Shown here piece by piece: positions 1 through 6,406 of a stretch of DNA of 64,000 bases (position 1 is its first letter; every line of letters starts with the position of its first letter). This DNA is from DATKPE01 sp033854175 (GTDB lineage: Bacteria > Bacteroidota > Ignavibacteria > UBA10030 > SZUA-254), in contig JAWOKN010000056.1 of NCBI GenBank assembly GCA_033854175.1, forward strand, positions 11,702-75,701. Direction: 5' to 3'. The translations under genes and the position numbers were made by a program. Under the pieces are notes generated by a model. It did no database searches. It was not told the origin of the DNA and was given only the letters and a program-made list of their open reading frames with translations.

Positions 1-1173
1 AGTTCTGATCTGGCCGAGGCTGACTGCAAGGGTAATCGTATAGGCATTATGGGCGAGGGCATTAATAAACCTTTCGCCCTGGTCGTGCCGTTCCTTCGGT
101 GTAGAACCGTGGAGGACAAAATAGAGGAGTGTGCCGGGGGAGAAATTCCCCTTATAGTCGCGCATCTGTTTCCGGGCAAGTTTAAACTGCGGAAACGAGG
201 GTAATCCGGGATACCGGACGAAGGCGACGCGGGGCTCCTTCCGCAGGAATTCAGCCACCCGGTAGGTGCTCTCGATCTGCTGGCGGATACGGGTTGAAAG
301 ACTCGGGAGGCCATAGACCAGTATAGGCCAGGCGCTCTTAGCTGACAGTGTGCCGCCGAAATCCTTCCGGTAAAGGAGGAGCCGGTCATAGGACCAGCGG
401 GGACCGACAACGACGCCCCCCATATCGGTGCCGAAACCGCAGATCCCCTTTGTAAGAGAATCGACGACAAAATCGGCACCCAATGTCAGGGGACGCTGGC
501 AGAAGGGGGTGGCGAAGGTATTATCGATGACCAGATAGATCTTCCTTTCGGGGGATCTCCGGCGGTTCGCGCGGCGGATAATGCCGGCAATCGCGCCGAT
601 ATCGATAAGATCCAGAGTCGGGTTCACGGGGGACTCAAAATAGACGACGCGGGTGCGGTCGGTGATCTTCCGTTCAAGGTTTGCGGGTTTTCTCAGATCG
701 ACATAGGCCGTAGTGATCGTATACCGCGGGTACCAGTTAAGGAGAAGCGAATAGGTACAGCCGTACAAAACGGGGTGGGCGATAATTTCATCGGCGGTGC
801 CGGTAAGTGTGCCGAGGACGGCCGAGATGGCTGCCATACCGGTCGCAAAAGTCACGGCCACCTCGCCCTGTTCGGCGTCGGCGAGGTTTTCCTCGAGGAT
901 CTCCTTATTCGGTTCGCCGAGGCGGTCATAGATATAGATCGGGGCGCACGATGCAATCTTTCTGATTCCGTCGTGGTGGGCGAACTCTGCGAACCCCTGA
1001 GCGCCGCGCCGGGCGGTATCGAGGCGGAACGTCGAGGAGGAGGAAAGGGGCGGGACGACATGGTGGTTATAGTCCCACTTCTTGCTCGAGGCCTTTCCAT
1101 AAATAAGGCGCGTCTGCATTGAATACGGGCGCGCCTGATGTTTTTTACCTTTCTTCGGGCGTAAGGATTTCAT
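1..1173 (-). CDS. Cys/Met-metabolism PLP-dependent lyase (methionine gamma-lyase/cystathionine lyase type), 3' end outside window
   Basis: The frame is open from ATG 1173 to the window edge (about 390 residues), so the C-terminus is missing. It reads as the trans-sulfuration fold-type I PLP family: ESPVNPTLDLID (about 180-191), DNTFATPFCQ (about 217-226), and DSLTKGICGFGTD with the presumed Schiff-base lysine near 242. The usual Tyr after that lysine and the GH pair are replaced (TKGICGFG). The start is set by a 4-base ATGA overlap with the stop of the gene before it, implying translational coupling. Family members cleave methionine, homocysteine or cystathionine, usually giving a 2-oxoacid, ammonia and a thiol. 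Co-transcription with a 2-oxoacid:ferredoxin oxidoreductase favours a catabolic gamma-lyase, but the substrate is not settled. Confidence 0.85.
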   Translation of the reverse strand, partial: MKSLRPKKGKKHQARPYSMQTRLIYGKASSKKWDYNHHVVPPLSSSSTFRLDTARRGAQGFAEFAHHDGIRKIASCAPIYIYDRLGEPNKEILEENLADAEQGEVAVTFATGMAAISAVLGTLTGTADEIIAHPVLYGCTYSLLLNWYPRYTITTAYVDLRKPANLERKITDRTRVVYFESPVNPTLDLIDIGAIAGIIRRANRRRSPERKIYLVIDNTFATPFCQRPLTLGADFVVDSLTKGICGFGTDMGGVVVGPRWSYDRLLLYRKDFGGTLSAKSAWPILVYGLPSLSTRIRQQIESTYRVAEFLRKEPRVAFVRYPGLPSFPQFKLARKQMRDYKGNFSPGTLLYFVLHGSTPKERHDQGERFINALAHNAYTITLAVSLGQIRT

Positions 1174-2159
1174 TTTTTCGTCTCATGTTGTTCCGGAACG
1201 GGATCTGACAGAAGCAGTTCCCTGACCGTAGGGCAGGAGAGAACCTCCGATCGGAGTTTGGCCAGAACCTCCGAGTTATACCAGATCTCCCTGAAATTAT
1301 AATTATTCTCGCGGAGTTCGCCGCACGGGGTGCCGAGTGAGGCGCAGGGCTGGACCGAGCCTGTAGGCGAGATGAAGATAAAGCTCCTTCCGGCGAGGCA
1401 CCAGTGGGTCCACTCGACGCGGACCTTATGATTCTCCTGTTCCCCGTTTCCCTCACCCGGTGCCGCAACATCATGGAGGCCGTATTTGATGCACTGGGGA
1501 GAAAAATACATCCCCTTCGGGCTCAGGCGTTTAATCTGGGCGATCTTCGATATGAACTGGCCGATAAACTGGTCGGTATCGGCGTCCTGATCCTTCTCCG
1601 GAAGGAGGGCGGCGTCCCACGCCAGGTGGCAGTAGAGACCGTTTGCGGACTTCTGGAGTGCAAAGTCATGTTCAAAGGCCAGCTGGCGGGTATCGGGCTT
1701 ATGGATACTGCTCCCGAGGTGGATTTCGTAGCCCGCCTTCTTGAGCCGCCGGATGCTGTTTTCCAGCGCCTGAAACTGCGTCGATTGCTTGAAACGGGTA
1801 TCCATATCCTCGGTGATCGCGCCATCCAGGAGAAGGCGGAAAACCTTGGGGCCGAAGATGACATACTTCTCGATCATTTCGTCGGTCAGCTCCTGGGGTG
1901 CGACCTCGATAATCATCTTCAGGCCGAGGGCGAACCCGTATTCGACAATCTGAAAAAGATCGGGGCGTTCGGCGACCTTTCTGCCGGTGAGGACGATAAT
2001 CGGTTTTGCGATGCGGGCGATGCTGTCGATGATCAGGAGGCATTCATGGGTAGTAAGGACATCGGGCTCTCCGGGTGTTTTTTTCCTTGAAAGCTGCCAG
2101 ACGATCATCCTGGGGAAAAAATCCTCTTCTTCGCGGTGGCTGTGTGCTGGACCCTGCAT
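1170..2159 (-). CDS. Radical-SAM-like (NirJ/AhbD/PqqE-related) protein lacking the CxxxCxxC AdoMet motif
   Basis: 329 aa. The opening strand-helix pattern resembles radical SAM heme/peptide-modifying proteins (MIVWQLSRKKTPGEPDVLTT, then KPIIVLTGRKVAERPDLF), but where CxxxCxxC should be there is SRKKTPGEP with no cysteine, and the GGEP-like segment reads GRKV. The C-terminal half keeps SPASM-like features: HWCLAG, GSVQPCASLGTPCGELREN, then NFREIWYNS, plus a late Cys (LSCPTV). It therefore looks like a domain that lost AdoMet cleavage but may still bind an auxiliary cluster or act as a carrier or scaffold. RBS AGGAG lies about 8 nt before ATG 2159. It overlaps the downstream PLP enzyme by 4 bases and follows the twin Cys-rich genes. 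Function unknown. Confidence 0.75.
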   Translation of the reverse strand: MQGPAHSHREEEDFFPRMIVWQLSRKKTPGEPDVLTTHECLLIIDSIARIAKPIIVLTGRKVAERPDLFQIVEYGFALGLKMIIEVAPQELTDEMIEKYVIFGPKVFRLLLDGAITEDMDTRFKQSTQFQALENSIRRLKKAGYEIHLGSSIHKPDTRQLAFEHDFALQKSANGLYCHLAWDAALLPEKDQDADTDQFIGQFISKIAQIKRLSPKGMYFSPQCIKYGLHDVAAPGEGNGEQENHKVRVEWTHWCLAGRSFIFISPTGSVQPCASLGTPCGELRENNYNFREIWYNSEVLAKLRSEVLSCPTVRELLLSDPVPEQHETKK

Positions 2160-2180
2160 AAAAAATCTCCTAAGAACGAG

Positions 2181-2567
2181 TTATGATGAACGTGATCTGG
2201 AACGGCGTGAAGCATGATGAACCGCTTCGATAGTTTCGACGACAAGGGGAAAATAGCGTTCGAGGGCGCACTCCTCGTCCTCGCGCAGCTGGCAATGCCC
2301 CGAGGCGGACTGGAACGTGCATTCGGTGCAGACGATCATATGCAGTTCGCGGAGATACCTCTCCATCGAATCCGCCTGCAGGTTTCCGACGATCTGGACG
2401 ATGCGGGGAAGCTGGGTCTGGAGGGGGCAGTCGAACTCGGCATCCAGCCGGCAGTTCCCGTGCCCGTCGCCGTCGAGGCAGACCCTGCAGACCTTCTCGC
2501 GGACGGCCTGCCAGTAGGCGTGTGCATCCTGGCGGGGGCGTTTTTCAGACCGCAATTTTCTTGCCAT
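2181..2567 (-). CDS. Cysteine-rich small protein, paralogue of the upstream gene
   Basis: 128 aa. It carries two four-cysteine blocks: VCRVCLDGDGHGNCRLDAEF followed by DCPL, and VCTECTFQSASGHCQLREDE followed by ECALERYFP. The CxxC...C...C spacing suits a 4Fe-4S cluster or zinc site per block. The C-terminal tail is Arg/Ser-rich. It overlaps the end of the neighbouring paralogue (2545-2886) by 23 bases, with which it shares the DGDG-G-CRL and ERYFPLVVE segments. I do not recognise a named family. Membership of the 2-oxoacid:ferredoxin oxidoreductase operon makes a redox role plausible but unproven. Confidence 0.65.
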   Translation of the reverse strand: MARKLRSEKRPRQDAHAYWQAVREKVCRVCLDGDGHGNCRLDAEFDCPLQTQLPRIVQIVGNLQADSMERYLRELHMIVCTECTFQSASGHCQLREDEECALERYFPLVVETIEAVHHASRRSRSRSS

Positions 2568-2886
2568 TATTCTTCACCGTCTCGATAATTTCGACAACAA
2601 GGGGGAAGTAGCGGTCGAGGGCGCACTCCAGTTTACTCCTCTTCCCGCAGAAAAGGTCGGGGGTCTGGAAATCGCAGTTTGCGCAGACAGTTTTCCTCAG
2701 GGCCGTGACATAGTCCCGGATATCGGGGGAATCGACGGCAGTGACCGACTGGACAATCTCGGGTAAAAAGTGTTTCAGGGGACATTCCTCACCGGCGGGG
2801 AGGCGGCAAAGGCCCGTGCCGTCGCCGTCCACGCACTTCCTGCAAATCCGGTTTTGGATCACCGGCCACAACTGATCGAGTTTCAT
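2545..2886 (-). CDS. Cysteine-rich small protein, tandem paralogue
   Basis: 113 aa from ATG 2886 (MKLDQLWPVI). The frame is open further upstream, but the sequence there is not protein-like and overlaps the preceding gene. Eight cysteines fall in two matching blocks: ICRKCVDGDGTGLCRLPAGE plus ECPL, and VCANCDFQTPDLFCGKRSKL plus ECALDRYFP. The pair with 2181-2567 is clearly a tandem duplication. A ferredoxin-like or zinc-binding role is possible; the spacing does not match classical 2[4Fe-4S] ferredoxins. No assigned function. Confidence 0.65.
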   Translation of the reverse strand: MKLDQLWPVIQNRICRKCVDGDGTGLCRLPAGEECPLKHFLPEIVQSVTAVDSPDIRDYVTALRKTVCANCDFQTPDLFCGKRSKLECALDRYFPLVVEIIETVKNNGKKIAV

Positions 2887-2935
2887 ACGCACCACCTTTC
2901 GCAAAAACGTGATATAAGAACAATAACAGTGTGAA

Positions 2936-3205
2936 TTATGATTGTACATCGTCAAAACGGGCCCTGATCTGATCGAGGACCTCAAACTTGCCCCGCAGGG
3001 TTTCCTTAGTCTTCTCGAGCAGTTCGATCGACTTCTTCTTATTAATGATCAGCTCATTGAGGATAGCCTTGACATCGGGGTAGGTGCAAGCGTCGCGATA
3101 AAAGGCATACTGGAGGATCGCCTCCTTTTCCGTCGTACTTGCAAATTCCAGGGCATTGCACAACTCCCTGCATGATTGAACACAGTTCGGTTTTGTTTGC
3201 GGCAT
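2936..3205 (-). CDS. Small helical protein, possibly ferritin-like half-domain
   Basis: 89 aa from ATG 3205, which has a clear AGGAGG ribosome binding site a few bases upstream; this decides the start. The sequence is two amphipathic helices with an acidic/aromatic pattern (EKEAILQYAFYRDAC, then VKAILNELIINKKKSIELLE) resembling one helical hairpin of ferritin-like proteins, preceded by a Cys-containing N-terminus (NCVQSCRELC). A possible relative with the same general layout is at 63582-63815. Metal binding cannot be shown from one hairpin, and a dimer would be required. Confidence 0.6.
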   Translation of the reverse strand: MPQTKPNCVQSCRELCNALEFASTTEKEAILQYAFYRDACTYPDVKAILNELIINKKKSIELLEKTKETLRGKFEVLDQIRARFDDVQS

Positions 3206-3215
3206 AGTGATCCTC

Positions 3216-3773
3216 CTAGACAATAGGTGTAGCTGCTTCGATAACGAGTTTTTCACCGCAGGAGAGGGCGCGCCGGTTGACGTCGAGGAGATGGTGATAC
3301 CGTTCCGGCAGGACGCTCTCGAGCGCCTTCATCACGGAAGAAAGCTGGACGACCTGGCAGACATTCAAAAACGCGCCAAGCATGACCATATTCTTCACCT
3401 TGAGGTTCTTCAGCTTAATAGCCTCCTTCTCGATATCAACCGGAAGGACGGTGATATCGGTGCGGGTGGGGGGGATGATGACATTGGAGCTGTCATAAAT
3501 CAGGATGCCGTTCGGTTTGATGGCCTTCTCGAACTTGTCCACGGACGGCTGGTTCATCGCGACGACGGCATCATAGCGGGTAACGATCGGTGAACTGATC
3601 TCCTGGTTCGAAATGATGACGATACAATTGGCTGTGCCGCCCCGCATCTCGGGGCCATACGACGGCATCCATGAGACATGTTTTCCTTCAATCATCCCTG
3701 CATAGGTGAGGGTCATCCCCATCGAGAGAACCCCCTGCCCGCCAAAACCTGAGAACAAAATCTCGTGTGTCAT
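3216..3773 (-). CDS. 2-oxoacid:ferredoxin oxidoreductase, gamma subunit
   Basis: 185 aa, the normal length for the gamma subunit. MTHEILFSGFGGQGVLSMG is the hallmark N-terminus (GFGGQG) and is followed by PSYGPEMRGGTANCIVIISN, typical of this subunit. It forms the CoA-thioester-producing complex with the beta (3825-4610), alpha (4615-5757) and ferredoxin (5754-6080) subunits transcribed just before it. The delta-alpha-beta-gamma gene order with separate small subunits is that of VOR/KOR enzymes, not of the fused NifJ at 32132. Substrate could be branched-chain 2-oxoacids, 2-oxobutyrate or 2-oxoglutarate. Confidence 0.92.
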   Translation of the reverse strand: MTHEILFSGFGGQGVLSMGMTLTYAGMIEGKHVSWMPSYGPEMRGGTANCIVIISNQEISSPIVTRYDAVVAMNQPSVDKFEKAIKPNGILIYDSSNVIIPPTRTDITVLPVDIEKEAIKLKNLKVKNMVMLGAFLNVCQVVQLSSVMKALESVLPERYHHLLDVNRRALSCGEKLVIEAATPIV

Positions 3774-3824
3774 GTTCTGTTATCCTTTACGCTGTCAAAA
3801 TGAATTACCCTGACCGATCGTTGC

Positions 3825-4610
3825 TTATTTATGTTCGACGACTTTTCCGTCAACCTTGAGATCCCCGAGAGGGAAAACCGGGAGCATATTCTGTTCAAGC
3901 CATTTATTCGCCTCGACGGGGGTCATCTTCCAGCCCGAGGGGCAATTCGAGACGACCTCGATGAGGCAATAGCCCTTCTTTTCCTTCTGTGCCTGGAGGG
4001 CCTTCGTGATGGATTTCTTCAGGTGCCGGATCGCATTGGGTGTATGCACGGCCTGGCGGGTGACATAATAGGCGCCGGGGAGCATTGCGATAAGGTCTGT
4101 GACTTTTATCGGAAACCCGCAGTTGGCGACATCCCTCCCCTCGGGGGAGGTTGTGGTTTTCATGCCGAGGATAGTGGTGGGGGCCATCTGGCCTCCGGTC
4201 ATGCCATAGATCGCGTTATTGATAAAAATCACGAGAATATTCTCGCCGCGGTTCGCTGCATGGATCGTCTCATTGGTGCCTATTGCCGCCAGGTCGCCGT
4301 CGCCCTGGTACGAGAAGACGATCTTATCGGGCCACATCCGTTTAATGCCGGTGGCGACTGCGGAGGCGCGGCCGTGGGCCGCCTCCTGCATATCGACATC
4401 CAGGTAATGATAGGCGAAGACGGAGCACCCGACGGGAGCCACGCCGATCGTCTCGCTCTGGATGCCCATCTCCTGGACAACCTCCATCAGCACCTTATGG
4501 ACGGCGCCGTGGCCGCAGCCCGGGCAATAGTGCATCGGTGTATCGGTCAGAGTTGCCGGTTTCGACCAAACGATTTCCATACCTTCGATACTTGTCTGAA
4601 CCTGGTTCAT
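3825..4610 (-). CDS. 2-oxoacid:ferredoxin oxidoreductase, beta (TPP-binding) subunit
   Basis: 261 aa from ATG 4610 (MNQVQTSIEG), four bases after the alpha-subunit stop; the frame is open upstream but only inside the alpha gene. Thiamine diphosphate binding is shown by GDGDLAAIG followed by NNAIYGMTGGQ, and the conserved CPGCGHG sits near the N-terminus. This subunit carries the TPP and, with cysteines such as those of CPGCGHG and VGCSVF, the cluster that passes electrons on. Gene order and spacing imply co-translation with the alpha subunit. Confidence 0.93.
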   Translation of the reverse strand: MNQVQTSIEGMEIVWSKPATLTDTPMHYCPGCGHGAVHKVLMEVVQEMGIQSETIGVAPVGCSVFAYHYLDVDMQEAAHGRASAVATGIKRMWPDKIVFSYQGDGDLAAIGTNETIHAANRGENILVIFINNAIYGMTGGQMAPTTILGMKTTTSPEGRDVANCGFPIKVTDLIAMLPGAYYVTRQAVHTPNAIRHLKKSITKALQAQKEKKGYCLIEVVSNCPSGWKMTPVEANKWLEQNMLPVFPLGDLKVDGKVVEHK

Positions 4611-4614
4611 CGCA

Positions 4615-5757
4615 TTATCTTTCAATGATTTCGGATAATTCGGATTTCGCGCCCTCGCGCTGGTTTTCCCCCTTTGGAGCCGGTGACTGCGCGGCGGGTG
4701 TCTGGATGAGGTGAAGCATCTGCTCGAGGATCTCATCCGGGGGAGGAATCATACCGCCCAGGCGTCCGTAAAAATTCACCGTAGTCTTACCTTCGACGGC
4801 CAGCCGGACATCCTCGACCATCTGTCCCGCATTGAGTTCAATAACCAGGATATTCCGCACCTTCGGAGCTAGTTCCCGGAGGATCTGGTAGGGATACGGA
4901 AACAGAGTAATCGGGCGGACGAGGCCGGCCTTGATGCCGCGGTGGCGTGCCAGTTCGACGGCGCGGGCGCAGATCCTTGCGGCAAGTCCGTAGGCGACGA
5001 GGATCATATCGGCGTCGTCGCACGACGTAAGCTGACAGCGGACCTCACTCTCGCGGACCTTCCGGTACTTCTCCTGGAGCTGTTTATTGATCCCCTCCAT
5101 CTTTTCAGGCTGGATAAACAATGACGTGACGATATTCCGTTCGCGGTCGGGGGTTTTGCCGGTGGTAGCCCACGGTTTATCGACCCTGTGCTTATTCGGG
5201 TCATACTCCCTGAAGGTGACAGCCTCCATCATCTGGCCGAGGGCACCGTCGGCGAGGATCATGACGGGATTGCGGTATTTGTCGGCGAGGTCGAAGCCGT
5301 CGAAGACAAAATCGGCCATCTCCTGGACGCTGTTGGGGGCAAGGACGATAAGGTGATAATCGCCGTGTCCGCCCCCCTTGGTCGCCTGGAAATAATCCCC
5401 CTGTGAGGGCTGGATCGTGCCGAGGCCCGGGCCGCCGCGGTTGACGTTGACCACGAGGCAGGGCAGCTGAGCCGATGCGATATAGGAAAGGCCCTCCTGC
5501 ATGAGGCTGATACCGGGGCTTGAGGACGAGGTCATTGCCCGTTTGCCTGCGCCTGCGGCGCCGTAGACCATATTGATGGCCGCAAGCTCGCTTTCCGACT
5601 GCATGACGACCATACCCCGTTTCCTCCCCTCCTCGGCCAGATACTCGATGACCTCAGACTGGGGGGTAATGGGATAACCGAAATACCCGTCGCAACCCGC
5701 CCGGATGGCGGCTTCCGCGAGGGCTTCGTTGCCCTTCATCAATTTCGCTTCGCTCAT
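4615..5757 (-). CDS. vorB: 2-oxoacid:ferredoxin oxidoreductase, alpha subunit (VorB-type)
   Basis: 380 aa. The N-terminus MKGNEALAEAAIRAGCDGYF followed by GYPITPQSEVIEYLAE is the pyrimidine-binding domain of alpha subunits, with SSSPGISLMQEG and VNVNRGGPGLGT following, as in VorB/KorA proteins. The long ferredoxin-oxidoreductase domain II occupies the C-terminal half. It begins in an ATGA overlap with the ferredoxin subunit. VorB-type enzymes oxidise branched-chain 2-oxoacids to acyl-CoA. The same operon encodes alanine dehydrogenase and a Cys/Met lyase, so 2-oxoacids from amino acids are the likely substrates; the exact range cannot be read from sequence. Confidence 0.92.
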   Translation of the reverse strand: MSEAKLMKGNEALAEAAIRAGCDGYFGYPITPQSEVIEYLAEEGRKRGMVVMQSESELAAINMVYGAAGAGKRAMTSSSSPGISLMQEGLSYIASAQLPCLVVNVNRGGPGLGTIQPSQGDYFQATKGGGHGDYHLIVLAPNSVQEMADFVFDGFDLADKYRNPVMILADGALGQMMEAVTFREYDPNKHRVDKPWATTGKTPDRERNIVTSLFIQPEKMEGINKQLQEKYRKVRESEVRCQLTSCDDADMILVAYGLAARICARAVELARHRGIKAGLVRPITLFPYPYQILRELAPKVRNILVIELNAGQMVEDVRLAVEGKTTVNFYGRLGGMIPPPDEILEQMLHLIQTPAAQSPAPKGENQREGAKSELSEIIER

Positions 5758-6080
5758 ATATCTATTCCTCCTTGGGGTTGTTCATCGAGGACGACCCTGA
5801 CATTGCTTTTCACGTTGGAGATAACGGCGACCGGTTCCTTCTTCGCGGCGCTCTTGCCGTCCTTGCGGGAGCGGTAGACGGTTATGACGGCATCGGGGCA
5901 GACAAGGGCGCAGTTGACGCAGCCGGTGCAGTTATCCTGGACAAGCACGGCATAGTGATATCCTTTTGCGTTGATTTCCTTCGAAAGCGCCAGACTCTCC
6001 TGCGGGCACGAGTCGATACAGATCTCGCACCCCTTGCAGGTTTCCACCTGAATCTGGACAGTTCCATGGACTGTAGCCAT
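5754..6080 (-). CDS. 2-oxoacid:ferredoxin oxidoreductase, delta subunit (2[4Fe-4S] ferredoxin)
   Basis: 108 aa with two complete 4Fe-4S motifs: CKGCEICIDSCP (about 15-26) and CTGCVNCALVCP (about 51-62), a typical two-cluster ferredoxin with a basic linker (RSRKDGKSAAKKEP) and a C-terminal extension. It is first of the four oxidoreductase subunits in transcription order and overlaps the alpha subunit by ATGA. It would pass electrons from the TPP subunit to free ferredoxin. Confidence 0.92.
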   Translation of the reverse strand: MATVHGTVQIQVETCKGCEICIDSCPQESLALSKEINAKGYHYAVLVQDNCTGCVNCALVCPDAVITVYRSRKDGKSAAKKEPVAVISNVKSNVRVVLDEQPQGGIDI

Positions 6081-6091
6081 AGGTACTCCTT

Positions 6092-6406
6092 TTAAGTTGA
6101 AAACAAAACCTGATTACTCCCGGCCGACATCGCGATCTGCAATTCCTCTTCGATCCACGTTTCGAACTCATACACGCTCGGTATCCTGCCGGCGGACTTG
6201 AGTTTCTCATTGACAAGTATCGTCGGAACCACGAGGGCCCCCATCGAGGCGATTTGCTGGATATCATTGATCCACTGGACGCGCGGTTTGGTTTCAAAGC
6301 GCGAGACCGAGGCGGTGGCATTCGTGACGGCATGACGGACCTTAGCCGTCGGCAGGCCGATGATTTTGATTCGAACGGGATTAGGTCGCGGTTTCATTGC
6401 TGTCAA
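6092..6406 (-). CDS. Thioredoxin-fold protein lacking the redox-active CxxC
   Basis: About 101-104 aa. It resembles small thioredoxin/glutaredoxin-like proteins of archaea and anaerobes: VRIKIIGLP, a helix, then MGALVVPTILVNEKLKSAGR and IPSVYEFETWIEEEL, with the cis-proline loop (VVPTILVN) and the usual final helix. Where the CxxC follows the first strand there is GLPTAKVRHAV; no cysteine occurs anywhere. It could be a structural or regulatory subunit for the flanking oxidoreductase. Start is either TTG 6406, overlapping the malic enzyme stop, or ATG 6397. Confidence 0.6.
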   Translation of the reverse strand: MTAMKPRPNPVRIKIIGLPTAKVRHAVTNATASVSRFETKPRVQWINDIQQIASMGALVVPTILVNEKLKSAGRIPSVYEFETWIEEELQIAMSAGSNQVLFST

